Assembly: GCF_030848805.1 (NCBI RefSeq)
Contig: NC_092365.1
Coordinates: 12,626,365 to 12,690,364, forward strand
Length of the DNA: 64,000 nt
Origin: Temnothorax longispinosus
Taxonomy: Eukaryota > Arthropoda > Insecta > Hymenoptera > Formicidae
Reading direction: 5' to 3'
How positions within the stretch are numbered: position 1 is the stretch's first letter; each line of letters starts with the position of its first letter. Shown here one piece after another: positions 11,111 through 21,821 of this stretch. The notes under the pieces were generated by a model. That model did not search any database and had not been told where the DNA came from. It saw nothing but the letters and a program-made list of their open reading frames with translations. The position numbers and the translations under genes are program-made.

Positions 11111-11367
11111 TTCAAATTCGCGCACTTTTGCATGCGCGTGCGGCCACTGAGCATGCGCATGTGGCCACAGGGCATGTTCAGTGTTGCTACATGGCGTCGG
11201 TATGACAGGAATCACAACCTGATTCCTGTCAAAAACGTTTAATATCTCGCGTCGCGGGGCAGAGCGACACTTTTTTCTGCCAGATTCTTTCGTTTCGTAC
11301 AAAAACGCGTCGATTGAGCATAATTACATCGAGATTTGAGGTGAGGCCCCTAAACTGAATAATTACC

Positions 11368-11580
11368 GAATCGGCTAACCTCCCTTGGGCCGACATCGCG
11401 CCACATCGGGTAGTGATAGCCGGTTGCCATGATATCGCCGACGTCGACCCGTGAGTCGGCATCGGACAAGAATCGGCTCACCTTCCTTGGGCCGACGTCG
11501 CGCCGCGATCAAATAGTGATAGCCGGTTGCCATGATATCGCCGACGTTGACCCATGAGTTTCCGACACTGACCCGACATT
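11368..11580. repeat. 103-bp-type tandem repeat (reverse orientation)
   Basis: Two units of the repeat seen at 4033-4258, on the other strand, each with CAAGAATCGGCT and GCCGGTTGCCATGATATCGCCGA-type cores. It is the insertion target of the 4.6-kb element and provides the empty-site comparison. Confidence 0.75.
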
Positions 11581-11732
11581 TAAAAGAAATTATAAATCCA
11601 TTTAGAAATTTTATTACTTTTTTTTACCTGTAACATAATATTTTTCTCAGGCTTCTCTCACAATGCCACCTTCCAATTATAATTACATTATTCTGATACT
11701 TTACCATTTCCCGAAATTTGAGTTTGGCACTT

Positions 11733-11826
11733 CAAGGCCGGTATTCATAGTCGGATCTTATATTTAAGACCGTCTTAAGTACAATCTTAAGATATCATGA
11801 AATAAGTTCAGACTATGAATACGGAC
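11733..11826. mobile_element. Short hairpin MITE (GGTATTCATAGTC ends)
   Basis: GGCCGGTATTCATAGTCGGA is mirrored by CAGACTATGAATACGGACC about 94 bp later, with TTAAGA blocks between. This is a compact palindromic element without coding capacity. Confidence 0.7.
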
Positions 11827-12450
11827 CCAAGTGGCTCGCTAGAAATGAGACGCGACCATCAAAACGATTGAGACGGAACGGACGTTCATGTGCGTTCGGC
11901 GCCGCGCTGAGTGGCTGCTCTTTTGTGTGAGTGCCCCCTCCATTTCCGTTATCGACGGAGCCGCGTGCCCGGCGTGCTGCGTGGCGCGTCTACCGCGTCT
12001 CATATTTCCGGCGTTGCGTGAAGCACGTATAACAACAGAACAACACGTGAGAGTTTGGTGACGACGAGTGACCGGTCGCCTAGATTTTTCGATTCCCGCA
12101 GGGAGGATTGATTCGCACAATCCTTTGGGCTTAACAAACCCACGGACCCGAGTTCAATACTGCGAACATCCACACACAGTGACTCTACACACACTCACGT
12201 ACACAGTTTATTGGAGTGAATATCGTGATGGTTTGCTAGAAATTGCCGGCAAAATTTTTGAGGTAAGTACTACATCAATTATGGCTACGGTCAACGTGAC
12301 GCTACAAATGCTTTGGAACGTTCTTCTTCTCCTTCTTTCTTTATTGAAAGAAATGAGAAGAGGAATGCTTCGAAATATTTGCAGCGTTATGTTGACCGTT
12401 GCCTATATATCTTATAATTCAACGCTGCGTTCGAGAACGACAACGTCTTA

Positions 12451-12596
12451 AGCGGGGAGCACACACTTCTGCACAACGCATAATGCGTAAGCATAAGAAA
12501 ATTGATTGGTCCATACACATGTGCATAAGGAAATAGACCAATCAGTTTTCTTATGCTTACGTATTATGCGTTGTGCAGAAGTGTGTGCTCCCCGCT
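12451..12596. mobile_element. Palindromic MITE (AGCGGGGAGCACACAC ends)
   Basis: AGCGGGGAGCACACACTTCT at the left is mirrored at the right, and the arms match almost throughout around a short loop near 12520. The flanks give TTA on the left and TTAG on the right, which may be a 3-bp duplication of the PIF/Harbinger kind. Confidence 0.75.
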
Positions 12597-12830
12597 TTAG
12601 CGCTATGAATGTGCTCTGGGAAAAATTCTTCTCTTCGATCGAGGCTTCGATGAAGACAATCTCTGATGTAACATCGTCATAAACGATGCGAACGGAGGCG
12701 TGACGATTGAAGCGATAATTTTAGACATCGCTGAGTAGATGTGAATACATCGGGATTTTGTAAATTAATCTTGTCTATTTCTACATTTTTATATTTCTTA
12801 TGTTAGAAAGAATTTGTTTGTACTTTCCAG

Positions 12831-13808
12831 GACCATTGATGTTCCCGCCCCCGATATGGGCACCGGCGAACGGGAAATGTCGTGGATAGCCGATACTTAC
12901 GCAAAAACTATCGGCCATCTCGATATCAACGCGCACGCTTGTGTTACTGGCAAATCCATCAATCAGGGCGGCATTCATGGTCGCATTTCTGCGACAGGAC
13001 GTGGAGTGTTTCACGGAATAGACAATTTCATTAACCAAGCAAATTACACGGGCATGATCGGTACGTTTGTAAATTGATTAGTTATTTTAATTGTCAATAT
13101 ATCGTGTGATATTAAATTAATTATTTACAAATTACAAATAAATACACAACATAGTAATAAAACATTGTATAAATTACATAAATTATAATCTTCTTTAGTC
13201 GCACTAAAAGAGATATTATTTTATCAGAAAAAAGGCACATTATTATAAAAATAAATTTTACATTGACATTATGAAAATTTAAGCTTATACCTGCTATCTA
13301 GTACCATCTCATAATATATCTTAAGATTTTGAACGGCTCGTTAGCGCTGAATAAATAAAAAGTATAATCATCCGTAGGTACTACGCCCGGCTGGGGAGGC
13401 AAAACATTTATTCTCCAAGGTTTCGGTAATGTCGGTTTGCACGCTCTGCGTTATTTACACCGCGCGGGTGCCGCATGCATAGGTGTGATTGAACACGATG
13501 GAGCCATTTGTAATCCAGAGGGTATTGACCCAAAGGTAAAGACAGTTGTCTCCAGTAAAACTGTTTTAATTTTTTTCCACGAATTACACGACAGGATTTA
13601 TGATAAAACTCTTTTTCTTTTACATATTGATATTTACTCATTGTTATTTCTATGCGTTTTTCAGGAATTGAAAGAGTACCGCATAGAAAACGGTACTATT
13701 GTTGGCTTTCCCGGGGCCAAGCCATACGAAGGCGAAAATCTCATGTACGAACCATGTGATATATTTATTCCTGCTGCCACAAAGAAAGTAATAACCAAAG
13801 AGAACGCT
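12831..13808 (+). pseudogene. Gdh: Glutamate dehydrogenase, three internal exons only
   Basis: Three exons with correct splice sites (12831-13060, 13378-13535, 13665-13808) encode about 177 residues of mitochondrial glutamate dehydrogenase, which interconverts glutamate and 2-oxoglutarate. Recognisable stretches are VPAPDMGTGEREMSWIADTY, GGIHGRISATGRGV and FGNVGLHALRYLHRAGA (NAD-binding fold), ending at KKVITKENA. The frame is open and phases join. The first ~180 residues and the C-terminal half are missing: upstream exons are not found, and after 13808 the sequence changes to something unrelated. Presence of introns means a genomic duplication, not a retrocopy. It is probably a nonfunctional fragment. 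Confidence 0.85.
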
Positions 13809-14053
13809 GAGGGCCAGGGCTGTGAGCCCAGGGTGTGGCGACGATCTACTTGAACGCCACCGTGCCCTGCAACATGCTGTCTAGTTACAGCAAGAACGAC
13901 ATCATATATACCACGTTCGTGAAGATCGAGATCTTCGAGGAGCTGCGCCTGACCGAGCCGCCGTCGTCGGGAAACTCGATATCGACGCTACTGATGTCAC
14001 CGAATATATCAGGCTTTTTCGTATATGCAGGAAGTATATGCAACTCAAAGTAA
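13809..14053 (+). other. Unrecognised coding-like block fused to Gdh fragment
   Basis: Immediately after the last Gdh codon the base composition shifts to GC-rich. A different frame (starting near 13826) reads a 70-residue protein-like stretch, including YLNATVPCNMLSSYSKNDI and FEELRLTEPP. I do not recognise it. It looks like an exon of another gene joined at a breakpoint, or coding sequence by chance. Confidence 0.3.
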
Positions 14054-14094
14054 ATAATAATAGATTTTATAATGATTATATATAATCGTTTTTA

Positions 14095-14275
14095 TACTCT
14101 GTCCAACGAGAGTTTGACCAACTGCGTTGGTTCTGCGCATAGGCGAGCAAAGTGGGGGTAAAGTTCCCAGAGCGTGGCGTATCGTATACGTAAACAGACG
14201 TTCCGTGGGGGGAGACCTGCGCGAGACGGACGAGTTTTCGTTCGACCTAACAGCAGTCTCTCGTTGGACAGAGTA
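14095..14275. mobile_element. MITE with TACTCTGTCCAACGAGAG TIRs, TA TSD
   Basis: TACTCTGTCCAACGAGAG at 14095 is mirrored by CTCTCGTTGGACAGAGTA ending at 14275, with TA on each side. This fits a Tc1/mariner-type nonautonomous element of 181 bp. Confidence 0.75.
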
Positions 14276-14289
14276 TACGTGTATATATA

Positions 14290-14385
14290 TTTCTCATGCC
14301 ATACTACTAGTATTAAAAAATGTTTTTAAAAATGCTTTTAAAATGCTTTTAAATGCTTTTAAATGCTTTTAAATGCTTTTTATAT
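14290..14385. repeat. AAATGCTTTT microsatellite
   Basis: Five or six imperfect copies of a 10-12-bp unit (AAATGCTTTT) occur just downstream of the transposase gene's stop on the minus strand. Confidence 0.7.
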
Positions 14386-14415
14386 TTTACTTACATACAC
14401 ATTACATAAAGTACC

Positions 14416-16592
14416 TTACAAATGCAGTAATGTTATAATTACTTTTTTGTCATTGAATCGTGTGTAAATGCACTTTGTTTCTATATTTTGGACACAATAT
14501 GTTTTTATGATATTTCTTTTACGGACGTACATTATACCAACCTTGTGTGAGGGCATAGGATAGTCAAACACGTCACGATAAAATTGTAATTGTTTACCTT
14601 TAATTGTAACAGAACTATTATTAATACCTCGGACAAAAATGCTTTTAATTAATATGATATCGCCATTGTTCATAATTGCGACATTATTAGGGCGACAGGT
14701 TGTAAAAGTAAAATTTTTGACTTTAATAGTAGATAATATTATCTTATCATTAGTTGTTTCTGCAGGATATCTTATCGGTATATTTGTATGTTTCTTTATG
14801 GTGTAGAAAAATGGATAATGACATTGTATTGAGGAGGTGTTTTCCTCTTGCATTTCATGCAGACGTTTTGTTATTTGCGGAATAATGTGCGGTGTATTTC
14901 TAATTAGTTTTTTTAAGGATCCAATAAAATCTTCAAAAGGAAATGCAGAGAATTTAAATAAAGGCTCTTTCATATTTATAACATCATCTGCAATATGAAT
15001 TAAATTATGGATAGTAATTGTTAATAAATTTTTACTATAGTAAGTTGGTATTAACTCAACAAACTTTCGCAAAAGAATTTTAGCATATTGCGCACATTGT
15101 AAAGCCAATTTTTCACTTGATAAAAGACGACATGACACATAAAGAAGCATAAAATGTCGATAGGTATCGTGTGGTAATACATGGAAAAGAAATAAGCCAC
15201 TACAATACAATAAAAAAAATCTAAATTGAGTCGCTTTCCAATTAACAATATCTAAAAGATCAAATTTTTTTCGTTGGAATTCCATTGGAACATCACGTGA
15301 AATAGAATTCAACAAGTTTTGTAAAAGTGTAATGTTATTTAAACCAATTCTATGATGCCGATCACCATGAAGAAATTCTTGCAACAAATATTTTGCAACT
15401 CCTAAACAAAGAAGATGCATAGGATCTAGTACAACCGATTTAATAATATCTAATCCTATAATATTTAGTAATGATGCTTCTTTGGTAGAATGATGTTCCA
15501 ATTGTCGCTTATTTCTAAAAGATTCATTCGTGCGTTCCGCGTAATGTGTACCTTTATATATTCTTTTTCCCTGTATCGTCTTTCCCTTTATTTCGCAGCG
15601 TTCGCACGCAAAAAAACCTCCGTGTCCTTTGCAACGTTTAATATATGCACGCGCAGGAGTATCGCATACAAAAGCTTTGATATTGAAATTATAATGAGAA
15701 TTCCCGATATTTATACCGTTTGTAATTAAATCATTAACTTCGTCGATAAAATCATGAAAAAACTCGTTTACTGAAATTGGTTTTGATTCACCATAATGTA
15801 GCCCTATAAGAAATAGTTTAGCGTCATATTCTCCATGATATACTAAACCTAGTATAGTCCAAATATGGTTTTTAGAGCTTTGATGAATAGATGCACCATC
15901 AATGTTTATCATTAATGATATGTCTTCTGCGGTATAAATATCGGGAGATATAATTTTTTCTAAAGTATCTTTAATATTAAAATAACTGTATTGTCCGTAT
16001 CTTCCATTATTACATAATATCGGACGAATATTAGTCTCTGCTTTACTAGTACCTAATAATGTCTTGCTACTTTTGGGAAGACTTGAGTGGCCTTTGTTTC
16101 TCAATATTAACAATAATTCATCTATACATTTGTGTGTTAACGATGTAACATTCCTAAGGGCCCATGTAGCAATGCATGTGTTAATATCGCCATGCAACAA
16201 TTCATTGCGTGAATCTTGTACAAGTAAAAATGATGAAACATCTTCATTATTTGCGACGTCTGAATTTGAATTTGTTGAATGTGAATTTGTCAATGACAAA
16301 TTCTGTAGATCCCTTGAGACATCAAAATTATCACTCACATTGTCACTGAAAGACGCTAAAATAAGACTTGAAGATGTACCATCATATTGAGACCGTTCCA
16401 TCGAAAAAGCACGTGCATCATCATTGTATTCTATGAAATATGAAATTTAATTAGTTTGCAATGTTGTTCTTATAATTCTTTACGAGTAATATAAATGATA
16501 TGCATACGTGTATTTCCACTATTGCTTTCAGGCGATATATTTCGCATCCTCTTTAACGCCCGGTATTTCCGTACACGCTCAGTACTTGACAT
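14416..16592 (-). CDS. EnSpm/CMC (Tnp2-like) transposase, intact, two exons
   Basis: Exon 1 (16592-16508) starts MSSTERVRKYRALKRM, basic as usual for the N-terminus, and is spliced (donor ACAC|GTATGC, acceptor TTTCATAG) to exon 2 (16430-14416). The phases join and give 699 residues without a stop. Motifs typical of the CACTA/EnSpm transposase family are present: MINIDGASIH near residue 203, CDTPARAY followed by KGHGGFFACERC near 281, DPMHLLCLGVAK near 361, and later HNLIHIADDV with FSAFPFEDFIGSLKK, resembling the DUF4218 region. The enzyme would cut and paste DNA in the nucleus. Terminal inverted repeats were not found by eye. The undamaged frame suggests recent activity or co-option. Confidence 0.82.
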
Positions 16593-16854
16593 TGTATTTG
16601 TATAATTCTGTATTAATATTTTTAAATAAACTCTGTATATACAAATTATTTAATTATTTGTACATACAGAAATGCGATACAAGGTTTTTTTTATCATTTG
16701 CAGATATTTTATTTATATCTTAGATGTGCGATGTACAAAATTTAAAAGACATGCATTTTGTTGTTTTACGCGACTATCGATTACCATAGTTTCTTGTTTA
16801 CATCTGTCATATCATTGTCATATCTTGTCATATCGACATATAGCATGTAAGTAT

Positions 16855-17173
16855 AATGAAAACATAAAATGTATGTATGCGTGCATATATCATTTTCGAT
16901 CCTCCACAATCCACAAAATAGACTTTATATTTAGATTAAATGGAGGGGTTAAAGCCATAATGGTGTGTCACTTTTTTTAACCTATCGAGTTGACTTCATA
17001 AATGCAGTCTACACATGCAGGTATGTTGAAAGAAAAAGGAAAAAAAATGGTCAAAAAAATTACACCACTATGGCTTTAACCTCTCTATGTAATCTAAATA
17101 TAAAGTCTATTTTGTGGATTGTAGAGGATCGAAAATGATGTATGCACGCATACATACATTTTATGTTTTCATT
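16855..17173. mobile_element. Palindromic MITE upstream of the DUF4806 gene
   Basis: AATGAAAACATAAAATG at 16855 is mirrored by CATTTTATGTTTTCATT ending at 17173; the arms of about 120 bp match nearly throughout (TTTTCGATCCTC-ACAATCC, AGACTTTATATTTAG, GGTTAAAGCCATA). It ends 36 bases before the ATG of the DUF4806 gene, so it occupies that gene's 5' flank. Confidence 0.8.
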
Positions 17174-18725
17174 CGGCTTTATATATGTTCTCATTTTTAC
17201 ATGTATAGAATGAGTCAAGATCGTGGAAATACGCATGCCATCATATGGTTCAAAGATGTATACACGAAAGATGGACGAAAAATCATAGATTTGGTTCCTT
17301 CCCTGCTAAAAATGACCGATTGAATCCGATTAAAAATTTTGAATCTGCATGAATCTGGATTCTTGATCCGGAAATCACGGATTTATAACGATTACACCGA
17401 CTGAAAACGATTGAAACGGATTGGTATTCAAGGATGTAATTTCAATCGGATTCTATCGATTTGAATTGTTATGATTTTATAACGATTACACTGATTGAAA
17501 ACGATTGAAACGGATTGGTATTCAAAGATGTAATTTCAATCAGTTTCTATCGGTTTGAATCGTTACACGCAGAAAATTTTTCTCGAAAATACAAGTATAC
17601 ACGAACAAAGTAAATACCATACTAATCTTGCACGGCTAGAATATAGTCATAATATGCAAAAGATTTCAAGAAAGTATAGGAAATTTAGAGAGCAAAGAAT
17701 AAAAATATGGCTGATGGACAAAAAACGAGACGTCTGTTGCAGTCATGGCAAAAACATAAGTTGCTGTTTGCTGTTATAGGCTGTGGCGGTCAGCTGTCCG
17801 CCACGAGCGAACTTGAGAACGCTGTAGAAACCCTGCCGAGTTGCCCTAGATATAGGGGTCGATGTTGAATCTTAATCACGCGAGAATATACCGGCGATGC
17901 GCCGCGTAGCGGGCGCGAACCGAACCCTTTCGCCGCGCGAGCCCGCGTTGCCGCTCGCGCCGCGCGCCTTCCGTCGTCTATATACATATTAGTATAGGAC
18001 TTTTTTTACTTTTCTCATATTTTCTTGTTATAGTCCGAGAGGTAGCGACACAAAAGTGTCAGCGATTTGATTAGTCTTGGAACAAAGTAATTTCTCTTGT
18101 TCTAATAGTGTTGTTGATGAAATACAGAGTCTGGCTGCGCTGTCTCGCTGGAATGGGCGTTGCGGTGCCTTTGATCTTGTCGAAAAAACACTTATGTTGG
18201 AAGAATTTGATTAGTGCTGAGCTTTTATATATTTATTGTTTTTTGTATAAAGAAATGTTTTAGAAGAGTCTGGCATGCACCTGACACTGGAAAATGAGTC
18301 TGACATCCTCCCAAAGTCGTTATAAAAAGTCGATTTGTAGAATTATTTGATTAGAGCTGTAACTTGTCAAGATGGTAGTTTAAATATATAAAATTATTAA
18401 AAAATAAGTCTGGCTACTTGTACTGGCTGGAAAATTGGTCTGGCACCCCCTTTAAAGTCGTCTGCACGAACGCACCGGTAGCTCGTTGCCCGCCGTATTT
18501 GTAATATTATTAACGCATTACTCATTGAAAAAGATTTTACTTGTCCAAAAGGAGAAACGTAAACGATTTCGTGCTTATTAATAGTGGAATAATGTGTAAT
18601 TAATTATGTAATAATCAGAAATAAAGTAATTTAAAAATAAAACTATATTTTAAAGTAGTCAACATTATGAAAGTATACGCTTATAAAAAATCAATTAACT
18701 TTATTTATTAAAATTATTAATTTAT

Positions 18726-19441
18726 TAATCTGGATAATCTGTAATCAAACTTTCAATTTCTGATGAACTTTCATTTTCATCATCGGTGAGCTCGGTATTG
18801 TCGGTATCGTCATCGGATTCTTCTTCGATTTCCTTTGATTGAGTACGTTCATGATCTGAAAATGATTCAAAGTTGAATTTATTATTAAAATTACACGATT
18901 TTAATAAGCTGCGATAAAAACAAAACTTTTACAAACTAAACTAATTAACTCGTTTTATTTGCAAAAAAATAATTATTATTTAATTAAAATCATATTTCTA
19001 AAGTCATGATTAAAGAATTATTAACAGTATTTAAACCAAAATTCTTTATATTTTTATAAACTAAAATATTATAATATTATACAATAAATAAATAATTAGT
19101 TATTATAATAATAAGTATCTTTATTAATTTCAAATCATTTGTTGCATCATTATTATAACTTTATTACTAGTTTATTTATTCAAAATTAATTTTGCATTCA
19201 TTTAAAATAAAATTAATTTATGAAATATACCTTCATTTGCTTCCTCATTCGATTCAAGTAATATACTATATCGCTCACGAACGGGCAGTTGCACTCCTTC
19301 GAACCAAGTAAACTCGTACTTTTCGTCAACTTCTTTCCAGCCATTCTCAATCGGAGACAAATTTGTCATATGCTGCAAATAAGCATTTCTCCAAATGGTT
19401 GCGATGTGTGACGCTCTCAAAAGTTGTACTTGATGCGTCAT
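18726..19441 (-). pseudogene. Transposase C-terminal remnant, left palindrome arm
   Basis: One exon (about 19441-19225) reads ATIWRNAYLQHMTNLSPIEN followed by GWKEVDEKYEFTWFEGVQLP. A second block (about 18858-18726) encodes an acidic tail (EEESDDDTDNTELTDDE) ending in LITDYPD and a stop. It looks like the C-terminus of a DDE-type transposase, but I cannot name the superfamily. The mirror copy is at 19452-20170. Confidence 0.5.
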
Positions 19442-19451
19442 CTATACCTCC

Positions 19452-20170
19452 ATGTCAATCCGAATTAAACAACAACTTTTGAGAGCGTCATGCATCGCAA
19501 CCATTTGGAGAAACGCTTATTTGCAGCATATGACAAAGTCTCCGATTGAGAATGGCTGGAAAGAAGTTGACGAAAAGTACGAGTTTACTTGGTTCGAAGG
19601 AGTGCAACTGCCCCCGTTCGTGAGCGATATATATTACTTGAATCGAATGAGGAAGAAAATGAAGGTATATTTCATAAATTAATTTTATTTTAAATGAATG
19701 CAAAATTAATTTTGAATAAATAAACTAGTAATAAAGTTATAATAATGATGCAACAAATAATTTGAAATTAATAAAGATACTTATTATTATAATAACTAAT
19801 TATTTATTTATTGTATAATATTATAATATTTTAGTTTATAAAAATATAAAGAATTTTGGTTTAAATACTGTTAATAAATCTTTAATCATGACTTTAGAAA
19901 TATGATTTTAAGATAATAATTATTTTTTTGCAAATAAAACGAGTTAATTAGTTTAGTTCGTAAAAGTTTTGTTTTTATCGCAGCTTATTAAAATCGTGTA
20001 ATTTTAATAATAAATTCAACTTTGAATCATTTTCAGATCATGAACGTACTCAATCAAAGAAAATCGAAGAAGAATCCGATGACGATACCGACAATACCGA
20101 GCTCACCGATGATGAAAATAAAAGTTCATCAGAAATTGAAAGTTTGATTACAGATTATCCAGATGAATAA
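19452..20170 (+). pseudogene. Transposase C-terminal remnant, right palindrome arm
   Basis: This is the mirror image of 18726-19441. The first block reads ATIWRNAYLQHMTKSPIEN and GWKEVDEKYEFTWFEGVQLP, then shifts frame relative to the left copy. The acidic second block lies at about 20036-20170. The two copies have therefore diverged by point changes and a small indel. Confidence 0.5.
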
Positions 20171-21323
20171 ATTAATAATTTTAATAAATAAAGTTAATTA
20201 ATTTTTTATAAGCGTATACTTTCATAATGTTGACTACTTTAAAATATAGTTTTATTTTTAAATTACTTTATTTCTGATTATTACATAATTAATTACACAT
20301 TATTCCACTACTAATAAGCACGAAATCGTTTACGTTTCACCTTTTGGACAAGTAAAATCTTTTTCAATGAGTAATGCGTTAATAATATTACAAATACGGC
20401 GGGCAACGAGCTACCGGCGCGCTCGTGCAGACGACTTTAAAGGGGGTGCCAGACCAATTTTCCAGCCAGTACAAATAGCCAGACTTATTTTTTTATAATT
20501 TTATATATATAAACTACCATCTTGACAAGTTACAGCTCTAATCAAATGATTCTACAAATCGACTTTTTACAACGACTTTGGGAGGATGTCAGACTCATTT
20601 TCCAGTGTCAGTTGCATGCCAGACTCTTCTAAAACATTTCTTTATACAAAAAACAATAAATATATAAAAGCTCAGCACTAATCAAATTCTTCCAACATAA
20701 GTGTTTTTTCGACAAGATCAAAGGCGCCGCAACGCCCATTCCAGCGAGACAGCGCAGCCAGACTCTGCATTTCATCAACAACACTATTAAAACAAGAGAA
20801 ATTACTTTGTTCCAAGACTAATCAAATCGCTGACACTTTTGTGTCGCTATTAGTATGGCTCCCGGACTATTAGTATGGCAAACTTATTTACCTTTAGGTC
20901 ACAAGATGTATCTGATTAAACTATTACTTTTCTATTGTCATATATTAATTTCCAGTTGAATACGCGTATATCCTACCGGTGCGATGCAAATCTAGTAAAT
21001 TTTATTATGAGTATTCTACATTTTTCGAGAAAAATTTTCTGCGTGTATGATTTCATAACGATTATACCGATTGGAAACGATTGAAACGGATTCGTACTCA
21101 AAGATGTAATTTCACTCGTTTTCTATCGGTTTGAATCAGTCTAAATTGTTATGATTTCGTGAACCCCGAAATCACGAAATTATAATGATTTAAACGGATT
21201 GACTGACCGATTCAAATTGATAGAATCCGTGAATTCCGGATATATAAACAGGATTATTCACTACTTTATTATAATTCCTTTCTTTTTACTACAAATTTAT
21301 TACAATGTGCAGTATTTATTTAA

Positions 21324-21821
21324 CCCTTCGAAAACACACCTTTTTTTTCATTCACGGAGAACACTGGGTCAATCTGACCCTACACACACTTTGATCGTCT
21401 ACCATTTTAAATTGACGAGTGCGATTAGCTTTAAAAAATTCCCAGATGTACTTGAAACATTGTTAAATCAATTGATATAAATAAAAAGTGCCATTGGAAT
21501 TATTTACATATTTTAAAAAATTCAAAAAAATTCAAAAAAAAAATTTTTTTTTTAATTTTTTAAATTATGTAAATAATTTTAACGGCATTTTTTATTTATA
21601 TCAATTAATTTAACAATATTCCAAGTACATCTGGGAATTTTTTCAAGCTGATCGCACTTGTCAATTTAAAATAGTGGACGATCAAAGTGTGTGTAGGGTC
21701 AAATTGTTAAAAAAAAAAAAATGTTTTTTTACGAAAAAAAATTAATTTTTTTGTTTAATTTTTGGCTAAAAATTTTTCTGGCAAAAAAAGGGTCAAATTA
21801 ACCCTGTGTGTTCTCGAAGGG
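21324..21821. mobile_element. piggyBac-like palindromic MITE, TTAA TSD
   Basis: CCCTTCGAAAACACAC at the left and its near mirror GTGTGTTCTCGAAGGG at the right are flanked by TTAA (21320-21323 and 21822-21825). The arms continue inward (GGGTCAA-CTGACCC-like blocks, CAAAGTGTGTGTAGGG mirrored) to an A/T-run centre near 21540. TTAA plus CCC ends are the signature of piggyBac-type elements. Confidence 0.85.

Larger units (their letters stand above)
6758..11367. mobile_element. 4.6-kb element with about 300-bp TIRs and 8-bp TSD GAATCGGC
   Basis: Both ends read GGTAATTATTCAGTTTAGGGG inward and are flanked by GAATCGGC (6750-6757 and 11368-11375). The inverted arms match over about 6758-7065 and 10660-11367; the right arm contains an extra piece of about 400 bp. 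An uninterrupted copy of the target is visible in the repeat at about 11461-11500, where GAATCGGC is continuous. An 8-bp duplication fits hAT, P or Merlin-like elements, but no transposase was recognised inside. The interior holds a small ORF, two tandem arrays and two G-rich palindromes. Confidence 0.8.
18035..20865. repeat. Giant palindrome, arms about 1.4 kb
   Basis: The arms run about 18035-19427 and 19471-20865 around a short spacer near 19447 and match almost base for base: AGCGACACAAAAGTGTCAGCG at the outer ends and CGCTCTCAAAAGTTGT at the inner ends. Differences are scattered single bases and small indels. Each arm carries the same coding remnant. It may be a foldback element, an inverted duplication, or an assembly or cloning artefact. 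Confidence 0.85.
17566..21045. mobile_element. 3.48-kb TA-flanked element (CACGCAGAAAATTTTTCTCG TIRs)
   Basis: The left end CACGCAGAAAATTTTTCTCG and its mirror at the right are flanked by TA (17564-17565 and 21046-21047). Outside, the satellite unit reads continuously across TA (GTTATGATTT-ATAACG), so this is a clean insertion into the satellite. TA duplication fits Tc1/mariner-type elements. The interior contains a GC-rich stretch at 17780-17985 and a giant palindrome. No full Tc1 transposase was found. Confidence 0.78.

Noticed and set aside
11839..12120. 93-codon minus-strand ORF with a Cys/Arg-rich sequence
   Set aside because: Overlaps other frames in a GC-rich patch and has no motif, splice context or conservation that I can see.
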